Shown here one piece after another: positions 42,306 to 51,455 of a stretch of DNA of 64,000 nt. Under the pieces are notes generated by a model, which had not been told where the DNA came from, searched no databases, and was given only the letters and a program-made list of their open reading frames with translations. How positions within the stretch are numbered: position 1 is the first letter of the stretch; every line of letters begins with the position of its first letter. The DNA is from Bacillota bacterium. GTDB taxonomy: Bacteria; Bacillota_A; Clostridia; Lachnospirales; Lachnospiraceae. A program made the translations under genes and the position numbers. The stretch spans positions 124,001 to 188,000 of the forward strand of contig JAEYMU010000012.1 of NCBI GenBank assembly GCA_023407175.1. The letters are read 5' to 3'.

Positions 42306-44075
42306 TTAACGGTAATTTTGTATCATTAGCTGCATCGTTTTAAACCCGTTATACTCATTCAGGCGGGGGAAATAGGTAATGGAAAGCAATGCATTGCAGC
42401 CCCTTCCGGTTTTGAGCTTCTCTGCTTCCTCACTGCCATAAGTATTACCAATATAATGGAAAAACTGTACCACATCACCGAAGTATATGGCATCCATCTC
42501 TTTGCCATATTGGTTTTCCACCCGAAAACGGATTCCGTTTGCGTTCTTTCCTATAATTAATGCAGATTTTATCTTTAAATTCTTTTCAGCAAAGAGGGGC
42601 TTTTCATTTCCCTTGCCATAGGGTTCCAGGAGCTTTAGCTCATGAATTAAAGACTCGGTAATAAATCCAAGGGGAAGATGGATATCTATCGTCACCTTGG
42701 GAATTAGCATTTCCTCGGTTAAGGAGGTATTTTCGTTAAGATTTTTTCTCAGCTCCTCCAAACGCTCCGGCAGGAGGGAAAAGCCTGCTGCCATCGGATG
42801 CCCGCCCATTTTCAGGAAAAGTTCTCTGCACTTTGACAGTTCCTCATACATATTATATTGTTCAATTGACCGCCCCGAACCCTTGAGGCAATTCTCCGCA
42901 TCAGTAAGAATTAAGGTGGGCTTATGATACCGCTCCTTCACTCTTCCCGCTATAATCCCTGCAATACTTTCATGGCAATCCGTAAGATAAACTACCAGTA
43001 CCTTATCCTTGCAAAGCTCCGTGGAATCAATGAGCTGGATTGCCTTCTCCACATTGTCCGCCGTCATACTCTTACGAAGCTCATTCAAGGCCCGGACCTC
43101 CTGCGCCAGCCTTACTGCCTCATCCATAGAGGTTGAAAGAAGCAATTCCAGACCCTTCTTTGCCGTATCCAGCCTTCCCGAGGCATTCAGACAGGGTCCC
43201 AGTACAAAGCCCAGATGAAAGGTGTTTAGTTGTTCCTTCTCTACCCCGCTGATATCCATAAGCGCCAGCAGCCCTTTGTTGGAGGTTCGTTTTAACAGCT
43301 CAAGCCCGTGCTTTACAATAACCCGGTTTTCCTCTACCAGCTCCATCACATCGCACACCGTTGCAATAGCAACGTAGGACATCAGCTCTTCAAGGAATTC
43401 CTCCTTCCCTTCTAAAGCAAAAGCCTCTGACAAGGCTACCGCCAGCTTATAGGCTACCGCCGCACCGCAAAGCTGATCGAAGGGATAGTCACAGTTCTCC
43501 TGCTTCGGATTAATCACGGCGTCGGCACAAGGCACCTGATATCCGCCGTCCTCCGTCTGCACGAGGCTGTGATGATCCGTAATAATTACCGTCATATGAT
43601 ATTGCCTGGCAAGCTCGACCTGCTCCATTGCTGATATGCCATTATCACAGGTTAAAATGGTATCTACCTTATCATGATATGCAGCCTTCACCATATCGAT
43701 ATTAATTCCATAGCCGTCACGAATTCGATCCGGAATTTCATAATCAACATTTGCACCAAATCTTATCAGGACCCGGTATAGAATATAGGTGGCTATTACA
43801 CCATCAACATCATAATCCCCTATAATACGAAGCTTACTTCCCGATCGAATCTTTTGAACCAAAATGTCACGAGCCTTTTCCATGTCCTTCATAAGCAAGG
43901 GCGGATTCAGTCCGCTGATATCCGCCTTAAGAAAAGCCCTGATTTTATCCGGCTCGTCCAGCCCTTTATTTACAAGGCATCTGGCTAAAACCTCACTGAT
44001 ACCGCATTCTTTTGCAATACCTTCAAAGTCCGCCTTTCTGTTTTTAATTACCCAGTTTTCCATATGAACCAACAT
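42306..44075 (-). CDS. recJ: Single-stranded-DNA exonuclease RecJ
   Basis: A 589-residue DHH-family 5'-3' exonuclease. Metal-binding motifs are IIGDYDVDGVIATYIL, ILTCDNGIS and IITDHHS; DHHA1 motif GGHPMAAGFSL lies near 440. Length fits the short clostridial RecJ. I prefer ATG at 44073-44075 because AAGGGG lies 5 nt upstream; an ATG four codons later is also possible. It lies about 35 bp after the SCIFF maturase gene, possibly in one transcript. Confidence 0.95.
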   Translation of the reverse strand: MLVHMENWVIKNRKADFEGIAKECGISEVLARCLVNKGLDEPDKIRAFLKADISGLNPPLLMKDMEKARDILVQKIRSGSKLRIIGDYDVDGVIATYILYRVLIRFGANVDYEIPDRIRDGYGINIDMVKAAYHDKVDTILTCDNGISAMEQVELARQYHMTVIITDHHSLVQTEDGGYQVPCADAVINPKQENCDYPFDQLCGAAVAYKLAVALSEAFALEGKEEFLEELMSYVAIATVCDVMELVEENRVIVKHGLELLKRTSNKGLLALMDISGVEKEQLNTFHLGFVLGPCLNASGRLDTAKKGLELLLSTSMDEAVRLAQEVRALNELRKSMTADNVEKAIQLIDSTELCKDKVLVVYLTDCHESIAGIIAGRVKERYHKPTLILTDAENCLKGSGRSIEQYNMYEELSKCRELFLKMGGHPMAAGFSLLPERLEELRKNLNENTSLTEEMLIPKVTIDIHLPLGFITESLIHELKLLEPYGKGNEKPLFAEKNLKIKSALIIGKNANGIRFRVENQYGKEMDAIYFGDVVQFFHYIGNTYGSEEAEKLKTGRGCNALLSITYFPRLNEYNGFKTMQLMIQNYR

Positions 44076-44111
44076 ACCCGCCCCTTGCATTTGTTTACGC
44101 CCTGCTGTAAT

Positions 44112-45542
44112 TTATTCCTGCTCCGACGCTGCCTTAAGCATAATTGCGCATTCTACCCGCTTCTTTTGAAGAGCACAGCCGATATCATAAGCATTGTTGA
44201 TATCTCCGTGAAAATTGTAGGAGTTGGCGGCGCAGCCTCCGCTGCAGAAAAATTTTGCAAAGCAGCTCCGACATTTTTCCTTGGAGTATACATTGCACTG
44301 CTTAAATTCTTCCTTAATCTCTGGTTTATTTACCCCCTCATAGACATTACCGAGCAGGAATTCCTCATTACCTACAAACTGATGACAGGGATATAAATCA
44401 CCCCAGGGGGTTACTGCCAGGTATTCCGTACCCGACCCGCAGCCGGACAGACGCTTGGCAACACAGGGACCGCCGCTCAAATCAATCATAAAATGAAAGA
44501 AATTAAAATCCTTCCCTTCCTCTTTACAATTCAGCATATATTTGGCCAGCTTATCGTATTCCTCATAAAGCTTTGGCAAATCCTCCTCGGTAATTGCGTA
44601 GGGCTCCTCCGGTAATGCAACCACCGGCTCCACGGAAATCTGCTTGAAGCCAAGGCTTGCCAGATGCTTTACATCCTCTGAAAAATCAAGATTATTATGA
44701 GTAAAGGTCCCTCTTACATAATAGTTGGTCTGGTTTCTTGAGTCCGCAAATTTTATAAATTTAGGTAAAATCAGATCATAGCTTCCCTTTCCGTTTCTGG
44801 TAGGACGCATTCTGTCGTTTATTTCCTTGCGCCCGTCAATGCTTAATACGACATTACTCATCTCACGGTTGGCAAATTCCATAATCTCCTCGTCCAGTAA
44901 TACTCCGTTCGTGGTAAGGGTAAAGCGGAATTTCTTATTATGCAGGGTCTCCTGCTCCCTTCCGTATCTTACCAGATCCTTCACCACCTGGAAATTCATC
45001 AGGGGCTCGCCGCCGAAGAAGTCCACCTCCAGATTCCTTCGGTTACCGGAATTTGCAATCAGGAAATCAAGGGCCTGCTTTCCTACCTCGTAGCTCATCA
45101 GCTCACGATGTCCCTTGTATTCGCCTTCCTCTGCAAAGCAGTACCGACAGGCCAGATTACAGTCATGTGCAATATGTAAGCAGAGCGCCTTGACCACCGT
45201 CGAACGCTGCTTGAAATCCTTAATATAATCCTCATAGACATCTTTGGTAAACAAAGCTCCGTCTTTCTTCAGCTGCTCGATGTCTTCCATTACTTCTTTT
45301 ATCTGAGTAACCAACGCTTCAATATGCTCCGAGAAATCCCCCTTACATACCTCCTCCGGGGAAATGCAGGTCATATGCTCAGGCTTCGTATATTTCTCCA
45401 CCATGGCACTGATAATGCTGCCTTGGGTATTGTTTTCATACAGTTCAATAATATCATAGGCCAAATCATCGACCACATGTACCATGCCGCTGTTTACATC
45501 CAAAACTATATTGTATCCATTATTCTTAAATTGGTGAACCAC
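44112..45542 (-). CDS. scfB: SCIFF peptide radical SAM maturase
   Basis: A 476-residue radical SAM/SPASM enzyme. Cys128, Cys132 and Cys135 in CNLACRYCFAEEG bind the SAM cluster, FFGGEP is the SAM-binding strand, and the C-terminal SPASM region has CGSGTEY, CHQF and C-rich CRSCFAKFFCSGGCAANS. The N-terminal ~100 residues form the peptide-recognition (RRE-like) domain, starting VHQFKNNGYNIVLDV. By family knowledge it forms sulfur-to-carbon thioether links in the six-Cys SCIFF peptide encoded just upstream. The start is GTG at 45540-45542 after GGAGGAG. It is 230 bp from scfA, with an inverted repeat between them. Confidence 0.96.
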   Translation of the reverse strand: MVHQFKNNGYNIVLDVNSGMVHVVDDLAYDIIELYENNTQGSIISAMVEKYTKPEHMTCISPEEVCKGDFSEHIEALVTQIKEVMEDIEQLKKDGALFTKDVYEDYIKDFKQRSTVVKALCLHIAHDCNLACRYCFAEEGEYKGHRELMSYEVGKQALDFLIANSGNRRNLEVDFFGGEPLMNFQVVKDLVRYGREQETLHNKKFRFTLTTNGVLLDEEIMEFANREMSNVVLSIDGRKEINDRMRPTRNGKGSYDLILPKFIKFADSRNQTNYYVRGTFTHNNLDFSEDVKHLASLGFKQISVEPVVALPEEPYAITEEDLPKLYEEYDKLAKYMLNCKEEGKDFNFFHFMIDLSGGPCVAKRLSGCGSGTEYLAVTPWGDLYPCHQFVGNEEFLLGNVYEGVNKPEIKEEFKQCNVYSKEKCRSCFAKFFCSGGCAANSYNFHGDINNAYDIGCALQKKRVECAIMLKAASEQE

Positions 45543-45646
45543 TGTAACTCCTCCTCATGCTTGTATCAGCATTATGATAAATGAACAATAGACTGGTAAA
45601 TGAGCGCTCCAATTCAGGGAGAGCACCGAAAAACAGACAACGAATA

Positions 45647-45726
45647 GGACTGTCTTAAAATATCTTCCGAGATTTATGAATCATACAACTCCTGTTGTAT
45701 TAACCGAAAAATATTTTAAGGCAGCC
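45647..45726. repeat. Imperfect inverted-repeat element between scfA and scfB
   Basis: Arms of about 23 bp (GGACTGTCTTAAAATAT and ATATTTTAAGGCAGCC regions, about 80% matching) enclose a second hairpin ATACAAC-TCCT-GTTGTAT. In the scf transcript this forms a large stem-loop that could limit readthrough into scfB or set the peptide:enzyme ratio. The end sequences also resemble transposon termini. Function inferred. Confidence 0.6.
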
Positions 45727-45772
45727 CCACATTCATCACTATTCTGATTATTCATATCAGTACACCAGTTAT

Positions 45773-45913
45773 CTATTTGTTTTCACAGCTCTGATTTCCA
45801 ACGGTACAAGACGTCTTACAAGCTGACTGGCAGGATGTCTGACATTCCCCACAACCACCCTTTTTCAATGTTTCCTTCAGGTTTCTTGTGCTTAAAGTCT
45901 TAATATGCTTCAT
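45773..45913 (-). CDS. scfA: SCIFF (six-cysteine) ranthipeptide precursor
   Basis: A 46-residue ribosomally made peptide with six cysteines at 21, 24, 28, 32, 36 and 43. It opens MKHIKTLSTRNLKETLKKGG, a leader nearly invariant in the family, followed by the core CGECQTSC. A strong AAGGAGG precedes the ATG at 45911-45913. It is the substrate of the ScfB maturase downstream. The mature product is a ranthipeptide, linked in other clostridia to quorum-type regulation; no dedicated exporter is seen in this window. Confidence 0.96.
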   Translation of the reverse strand: MKHIKTLSTRNLKETLKKGGCGECQTSCQSACKTSCTVGNQSCENK

Positions 45914-45947
45914 CGTTTTGCCTCCTTAGCATCTATTAACTTTTGCT

Positions 45948-45953
45948 ATTATA
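45948..45953 (-). promoter_or_regulatory. Extended -10 promoter of scfA
   Basis: Minus-strand TGTTATAAT (extended TGN plus TATAAT), about 35 nt before the scfA start. The -35 is poor. The 301-bp gap 45914-46214 otherwise holds the degV promoter and a GAAACG/CGTTTC hairpin near 46137. Confidence 0.55.
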
Positions 45954-46034
45954 ACATAAGTATATGTATAAGAAAAGAGTTTTTTGCAATTCTATATTTA
46001 GGATCTAATTTGTACATATTTATGGAAATGTATA

Positions 46035-46064
46035 TTGAAACAACCGGTTATAGTATGTTATAAT
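46035..46064 (+). promoter_or_regulatory. Sigma-A promoter of degV
   Basis: TTGAAA (46035-46040), 18 bp, TATAAT (46059-46064) with a TG before it. The leader to the degV start is about 140 nt. Confidence 0.6.
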
Positions 46065-46214
46065 ATATCATATCGTAATCGAAACTACTTGATTATGGTT
46101 AAAGTAACCAAAATCAATTCATTGTACCAACAGGATGAAACGAAGTCCGTTTCACTTGTCAGGAATATTTATGGCAGAAATCGCTTCTGCAGATAGAAAG
46201 GACCGGATAGCAGT

Positions 46215-47084
46215 ATGAAGAAGTATATTATCACCACAGACACCACCTGCGATCTGCCGCAGGAATATCTGGACAGTCATGGCATAGGGCTGTTTCCTCT
46301 TTATTACAGTATGAATAATACCGTCTACGGCGAGGACAATTTTCTTGAACCCAGGGAATTCTATAAAAAAATGCGTGACGGGGCAATGCCAACCACTATG
46401 GCGATCAATCCTGATCTGGCAAGGAAATTAATGACCGGTTATATAGAGGAAGGATATGATGTGCTTCATATTGCTTTTTCTTCGGCGCTTAGCGGAAGCT
46501 GCTCCGTGGCCACTACGGTTGCAAGGGAGTTAAGTGACGAGCACCCTGATGCCAAGATCATTGTTATTGATTCCTTATGTGCCTCCCTCGGCGAGGGCTT
46601 ATTGGTACACAAGGCAGTTATGCTTAAGGAAAGCGGCAAAACAATTGAAGAAGTAGCCGACTGGCTGGAGAAGAACAAGCTTCAGCTGTGCCATATGTTC
46701 ACTGTTGATGATCTTTTTCATCTGCATCGGGGAGGAAGAGTTTCCAAAGCTGCCGCAATTATCGGAACCCTGATCAATGTAAAACCGGTTCTGCATGTTG
46801 ATAACGAAGGACGCCTGATTCCTCTTAACAATGTAAGGGGAAGAAAGAAAGCACTGATTTCCCTCGTAGACCAGATGGAAACCCGTCTAAAGAACTATGA
46901 TTATAAAAATGATATTTTCTTTATCAGCCACGGCGACTGTATTGAAGAGGCGGAATTTGTTGCCGAGTTGGTTAAGGAGCGCTTTGGAATTAAGGAGGAC
47001 CTGATTTATTATGTCAGCCCTACCATTGGCGCACATTCCGGACCCGGGACAGTTGCCCTGTTCTTTATGGGCAAGGAAAGATAG
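46215..47084 (+). CDS. DegV family fatty-acid-binding protein
   Basis: A 289-residue DegV/FakB-type protein. The motif TTDTTCDLP opens the fold, PTTMAINP and FSSALSGSCSVA line the lipid pocket, DSLCASLGEGLLV and HLHRGGRVSKAAA follow, and GAHSGPGTVALFF closes it. FakB proteins present fatty acids to a FakA kinase for phosphorylation; whether this copy has that partner is not visible here. The ribosome site (AAGGA) is weak and distant. A strong terminator follows. Confidence 0.92.
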   Translation: MKKYIITTDTTCDLPQEYLDSHGIGLFPLYYSMNNTVYGEDNFLEPREFYKKMRDGAMPTTMAINPDLARKLMTGYIEEGYDVLHIAFSSALSGSCSVATTVARELSDEHPDAKIIVIDSLCASLGEGLLVHKAVMLKESGKTIEEVADWLEKNKLQLCHMFTVDDLFHLHRGGRVSKAAAIIGTLINVKPVLHVDNEGRLIPLNNVRGRKKALISLVDQMETRLKNYDYKNDIFFISHGDCIEEAEFVAELVKERFGIKEDLIYYVSPTIGAHSGPGTVALFFMGKER

Positions 47085-47100
47085 CGTTTACTGGAATCAA

Positions 47101-47146
47101 AAGAAGCGAAAGATTTGGCTAACCATATCTTGCGCTTCTTTTTTTA
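47101..47146 (+). terminator. Terminator after degV
   Basis: AAGAAGCG pairs with CGCTTCTT, extended by AAAGAT/ATCTT, followed by a run of seven T residues (TTTTTTTATA). Confidence 0.85.
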
Positions 47147-47197
47147 TACAGACAATTTATTTCATCCAAATTCCACTCCCAAATACATTAGCTTCCA

Positions 47198-47410
47198 TCA
47201 GCGGAAGGAATTATCGTTATGGAGGCTATTCATTACCTCACTTACCCGCTCTCTCGCTTCATATCCTGAAGAAGAACTCTGTATATAATCAACCAACTGC
47301 TTCTTTTTATCCTCCGGCATATTCGCAAAATTGGTCATTGCCTGCATATCAAGTGCCAGACGAAATCCCAGTCCTTCCGGAAGCTGGGTTCCTTTCCCTA
47401 CCAGACTCAT
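47198..47410 (-). CDS. Small conserved-looking protein, unknown function
   Basis: A 70-residue soluble protein. It opens MSLVGKGTQLPEGLGFRLAL, then a helix MQAMTNFANMPEDKKKQLVD, and ends HNDNSFR. A good AAAGGAG site precedes ATG at 47408-47410. The MPEDKKKQLVDYI pattern with a following ARERVSEVM helix suggests a compact helical domain. I do not recognise the family with confidence. It is convergent with degV and follows pepF by about 160 bp on the same strand. Confidence 0.65.
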   Translation of the reverse strand: MSLVGKGTQLPEGLGFRLALDMQAMTNFANMPEDKKKQLVDYIQSSSSGYEARERVSEVMNSLHNDNSFR

Positions 47411-47567
47411 AAACCTGCTCCTTTCCTGTAATATCCATGCCTGCAATTATTTATGATAAATGCAAGCCATGGATGATTGAATTGATTCAAGTTTAGTATC
47501 TGAAAGAAATCAGGTGTTATTCAGTTCATCTCCGGCACTTTTTTCCAATCATATTTTAAAATACCAT

Positions 47568-49331
47568 TCAAGCTTCCTCCGTCAGCCGGATAAATTCATC
47601 AATCAGTGTTTCAACTGACTTTAGGCTGGTTCTCCAAAACTGTGCATCCTCCAAATCAATCTCCGCTTCCTTTGCCGCTCCTTCGACACTCATAACGGTT
47701 GTCGCATTTAATAAGGCCCGGTATTTTGGTACAAACTCCTCACCCTCCTGCTTATATTTTTCATATAAGCCTCTGGCAAATAATCCGCCGAAGGCATAGG
47801 GGAAGTTATAAAAGCTTAGGCTCTCCGAATAATAATGTCCCTTCAATACCCACATATAGGGATGCAGGTAATTCGCATCCAGCCCGTCACCATAAGCCTC
47901 CTGCTGAGCTGAAAGCATCATTTCCTTCAGCTCATCGGCAAACAGAAAGCCTGATTTGCATTTCTCAAATACGGCACTTTCAAATAGATATCTGGAGTAA
48001 ATATCACAGATAATCTGGGTGATATCCTGAAGCTGGCTTTCGATTAAGGTTATTTTCTCACTGCCCTGTGTCTCTTTGATCGCCGCCTCCATGATCAATG
48101 CTTCATTAAAGGTGGAAGCCGTCTCTGCAACCGGCATGCTGTAATCAACATTCAGCGGCAGGTGATCCTGAATATTCATTCCATGGTAAGCATGACCCAG
48201 CTCATGAGCAAGGGTAACCACATCATTGAAGGCTCCTGTAAAATTAGTCAGTATCCTGCTTTGCCTTACAAAGGGCAGATTCTCGCAGAAAGCCCCGCCA
48301 ACCTTACCCTTTCTCGGATAGAAATCAATCCATTCATTGTCAAAGGCCTCTCCGACCATATCGGCCAGATCATCGGCAAAGCTCTTAAAATGCTTTACCA
48401 GATATTCCTTTGCCTGTTCGGCGTCAAACCTGGTGTGGCTTTCCCCAACCGGCGCAAACATATCATACCAGGGTAAACCGTCAGAGTACCCCAATAGCTT
48501 GGCTTTATGCTTCAAATACCTGTGAAAGGCAGGCAACGCTTCCCGAATTGCTTCAAGCATTGCCTCCAGAGTTTCCCGTTTCATTCTTGACTGCATCAGC
48601 GTAAGGGCAAGGGGGGACTCATAGCCTCGCAGCTCACAGATGGTGTTCACCTGGGTTTTAATATTATTCAGGGAATAGCTGATGGCGTCCTTAATCTTTT
48701 CGTAGGCCTTAAGCTCCGCCTCATAGGCTTCCCTGCGGACCTTTGCATCCTCACTGTGGGCCAGATTACGAACCTCCGGAAGTGTCAGAATTTCATCCCC
48801 GTATTCCACCTCAAGGGTAGAGGTCAGAAAGCTGTGCATGCTGCTCCAGGCAGAGCCTGCGGATATATTCAGCTTGGCAATAACCTCCTCCACATCATTG
48901 CTTAGGATATGCCTTGCTTCCTTTTTCATCTCAGTAATCAGGAATTTATAAGCCTGTAATTTCGGATATTTTTCATAATACTGCTCCATATCTGCAATAC
49001 CGGCAAGGTATTTGTGCAGCATCGCCAGAGGCTTCGAGGAAAGGCTGACCTGACGCTCAATCGCATTCGATTCATTGACCGTCTCACCGTCAGCCGTATT
49101 AACTGACAGGCGAAGCGTTACATAATAGCTCATTTTTGTTGCCAACAGCTGATATTGCTCGAGATATTCGATGGCCTTTAACAGGGTCTGCTCCTCATCC
49201 CCTTGCTCCGCAAGGGACTCGCTAAAGCTATTCAGCTCCTTCGTCTGCTTGATAAGCTCCTCTTTATCCTCCTGATATTTCGGATCGCTATAGCCTTTAT
49301 ACAATACATCCAATGACCATTCCTTATTCAT
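47568..49331 (-). CDS. pepF: Oligoendopeptidase F (M3 family)
   Basis: A 587-residue cytoplasmic zinc oligopeptidase. The HELGHAYHG zinc motif lies near 375-383 with the third ligand in ETASTFNEALIMEAA. The N-terminal helical domain (to about 190) and the family's LFARGLYEKYKQEG segment near the C-terminus are present. Length is standard. It cleaves peptides of roughly 7-17 residues, feeding amino-acid use. The upstream region holds a multi-hairpin repeat but no clear promoter. Confidence 0.95.
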   Translation of the reverse strand: MNKEWSLDVLYKGYSDPKYQEDKEELIKQTKELNSFSESLAEQGDEEQTLLKAIEYLEQYQLLATKMSYYVTLRLSVNTADGETVNESNAIERQVSLSSKPLAMLHKYLAGIADMEQYYEKYPKLQAYKFLITEMKKEARHILSNDVEEVIAKLNISAGSAWSSMHSFLTSTLEVEYGDEILTLPEVRNLAHSEDAKVRREAYEAELKAYEKIKDAISYSLNNIKTQVNTICELRGYESPLALTLMQSRMKRETLEAMLEAIREALPAFHRYLKHKAKLLGYSDGLPWYDMFAPVGESHTRFDAEQAKEYLVKHFKSFADDLADMVGEAFDNEWIDFYPRKGKVGGAFCENLPFVRQSRILTNFTGAFNDVVTLAHELGHAYHGMNIQDHLPLNVDYSMPVAETASTFNEALIMEAAIKETQGSEKITLIESQLQDITQIICDIYSRYLFESAVFEKCKSGFLFADELKEMMLSAQQEAYGDGLDANYLHPYMWVLKGHYYSESLSFYNFPYAFGGLFARGLYEKYKQEGEEFVPKYRALLNATTVMSVEGAAKEAEIDLEDAQFWRTSLKSVETLIDEFIRLTEEA

Positions 49332-49415
49332 CCTGTGTCAACCTTTCCTTTCTTTTCATTGAATCAGCCTGCACCTGAAGTTGGCTCCCTACGGTATGGC
49401 ACGACCTGCCAATAC

Positions 49416-49531
49416 GCAGATTAGGAACTCAAGGACTATGTCCTTGAGTTCACGTTGCACTTATCCATGAAATTCATGACATTGATTCAAGCAAGCTTGA
49501 TCAATGCCCTGAATTCCATGGACTAATCTGC
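49416..49531. repeat. Branched palindromic element (outer stem with two inner hairpins)
   Basis: Outer arms GCAGATTAG (49416-49424) and CTAATCTGC (49523-49531) enclose GAACTCAAGGAC-TAT-GTCCTTGAGTTC (49425-49451) and a longer interrupted hairpin whose tip is AAGC-AA-GCTT and whose base is TCCATG/CATGGA. The 116-bp unit would fold into a three-way junction. It fills the divergent gap between pepF and the DUF1189 gene (49332-49792), which otherwise shows only AT-rich sequence. Confidence 0.65.
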
Positions 49532-49792
49532 TTCTCGTGTACATTATACCATAATTCTGGTAATTATCCAGCACACTCCATAATATAACCAAAATTGCCT
49601 TTATTTATTAAAGTCAATTTTGACGGTGCACTGGTAATTTTATAAAGTTTATTTGACAAACACTACCAGTATAAAATATACTTAGTTATATGAAATTAAG
49701 AATAAAATTATTATGCAATATCAGTACAAACTTAACAGATGCGCCGGTTCTCGCAAAGCGGGTTCTTTTGTATGCGCAGGAATGGAGATCTC

Positions 49793-50626
49793 ATGACCAA
49801 AACAAAGTATAATTTTTTTCAGCTGATCTATATGGCCGTTGCCAAACCAATGCAATATTTCCGGTTGACGAGAGCAGGCGGTGCCCGTATGACCGGTTTT
49901 GTATTTTTATTTGTTTTGCTAACCAGTCTTTTTACTTTAGTTCCCGATATTTATTCAGTCGTAGGTCCTAACGGGTACACAAAACTTATAAATCAGGATG
50001 TCCCTGCCTTCGAATTCTCCCATGGAGAACTCTGGATTGCAGAACGCTTTGAGGAAGTCGAGGGCTTTACTTATGTTTTGATTGATACCGATGTTCAAAA
50101 TTTTACAACGGACGATATTAGTGATTTATACGATCAGGTTATTTTAATCAGCCGGACGAATATGATTGTCTATCAATATGGTAAGACCCAGGAGCTGGAC
50201 TTCTCCACTCTGGAGGGTATTTCCTTTGATAACGGTATCCTTGATCTGTTTACTCCTCTTCTATACCTTGGCATTGTTTTATATTCCATCTTTGTCTATG
50301 TGGTGAAAATTGCTGCTTATTTTCTGACCGCTCTGCTGTATTCCCTGGTTGGTCTGATTGTAGTATCCGTCACTAATTCAAGAATGAAATATGGGGCCGT
50401 CTTTGCTACCGCCATTTATGGTAAAGTAACTGCCGCTATCCTGGCTGTTGTGCTGCATCTGGTAGAACTGATTGCCTCCGTTGACATCCCCGGACTGGTG
50501 ACAATAGGAATTTCCATTTTAGTCACCTGTGCCTATGTGGTTTATGGTACTCTCTCGCATAATTCGGAGGAAGCGCGTGAGGATAATACCGGTGTGCCGC
50601 CTGAAAATTATACGCCTGGTCTCTAA
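49793..50626 (+). CDS. DUF1189 family membrane protein
   Basis: A 277-residue protein with one N-terminal membrane helix (about 32-52), an extracytoplasmic domain of about 110 residues (PAFEFSHGELWI, YVLIDTDVQNF) and four more C-terminal helices. This layout and the IDTD strand match DUF1189. No biochemical role is known. ATG at 49793-49795 has GGAG 5 nt upstream; the frame is open 18 codons further. Monocistronic, followed by a very long hairpin. Confidence 0.8.
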   Translation: MTKTKYNFFQLIYMAVAKPMQYFRLTRAGGARMTGFVFLFVLLTSLFTLVPDIYSVVGPNGYTKLINQDVPAFEFSHGELWIAERFEEVEGFTYVLIDTDVQNFTTDDISDLYDQVILISRTNMIVYQYGKTQELDFSTLEGISFDNGILDLFTPLLYLGIVLYSIFVYVVKIAAYFLTALLYSLVGLIVVSVTNSRMKYGAVFATAIYGKVTAAILAVVLHLVELIASVDIPGLVTIGISILVTCAYVVYGTLSHNSEEAREDNTGVPPENYTPGL

Positions 50627-50693
50627 TCATACGCTATAAAGTCTACGGTATCAGCATATGCCATACCCGGGCAGCAGTAAGTAAAAACCTCAT

Positions 50694-50793
50694 AAGGCTT
50701 TCCTATCCTGTTTCGATGAACAAGACAGGTACAACACATTTACAGAATGCTGTACCGGAATAATCCTTAAATCGAAGCAGGCAGGAAAGCCTT
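50694..50793 (+). terminator. 100-bp long hairpin after the DUF1189 gene
   Basis: Outer arms of 23 bp (AAGGCTTTCCT...TTCGAT and ATCGAA...AGGAAAGCCTT, two mismatches) surround an inner GGTACA/TGTACC hairpin; TTATTATTTG follows on the plus strand. It is larger than an ordinary terminator and may be an inserted palindrome. The rest of 50627-50936 is AT-rich and without genes. Confidence 0.55.
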
Positions 50794-50936
50794 TATTATT
50801 TGCAATACTTTTGTCCAAATACACATATATTTAACAATTATATGGCATGATATCATTGTACTTACAGTTGCTATAGTATATATTATATTTATGGATGCAG
50901 TATCACAAGCTCGTTTGAGATATGCAGGGGGTAAAC

Positions 50937-51455
50937 ATGAAAATATCTGAAAAGGATAGAACTATATTTATAGAAGAAATCCATAAGCTGAACCAACAGG
51001 GGCAGCTCCTTGAGATGAACCGGTATATCCAGCATGGAAGCACCACCACCCTAACCCACAGTCTGGTTGTGGCATATTACAGCTATCTGATTGCTCTCCG
51101 CCTTCCCATGCGCTTTGATACTATTAGTGTGATTCGCGGTGCCATGCTACATGATTTCTATTTATATGACTGGCATGTTCCCGATAAAAAACATAAGCTT
51201 CACGGCTTCCGGCATCCCAGGAAAGCCCTGCAAAACGCCAGAAGGCATTATAAATTAAATCCTGTGGAAGAAGATATCATAGAAAAGCATATGTGGCCTC
51301 TGACTCTGACTAAGGCCCCCCTTTGCCGGGAGGCCATGCTGGTCTGTCTGGTTGATAAATATATCTCCACGACCGAAACCCTGTACATTCCGGTTATGCC
51401 CCGGGAATTGAAGCAGCTTCTGCTTTTGCTTTCCCGAAAGGATTTGGCTTATTGA
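50937..51455 (+). CDS. HD-domain phosphohydrolase
   Basis: A 172-residue HD-superfamily protein. Metal-binding residues are visible as LTHSLVVAYYS (first His), MLHDFYLYDW (HD pair) and later EDIIEKHMWPL with a conserved Asp in LVDKYIST. Small proteins of this class are common in clostridia and are uncharacterised. The ATG at 50937-50939 follows GGGGG. Its stop codon directly abuts the stop of the convergent argC. Confidence 0.88.
   Translation: MKISEKDRTIFIEEIHKLNQQGQLLEMNRYIQHGSTTTLTHSLVVAYYSYLIALRLPMRFDTISVIRGAMLHDFYLYDWHVPDKKHKLHGFRHPRKALQNARRHYKLNPVEEDIIEKHMWPLTLTKAPLCREAMLVCLVDKYISTTETLYIPVMPRELKQLLLLLSRKDLAY

Noticed and set aside
45647..45726. Insertion sequence remnant between scfA and scfB
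   Set aside because: Ends resemble transposon termini, but only 80 bp lie between them and no transposase fragment or target duplication is seen.
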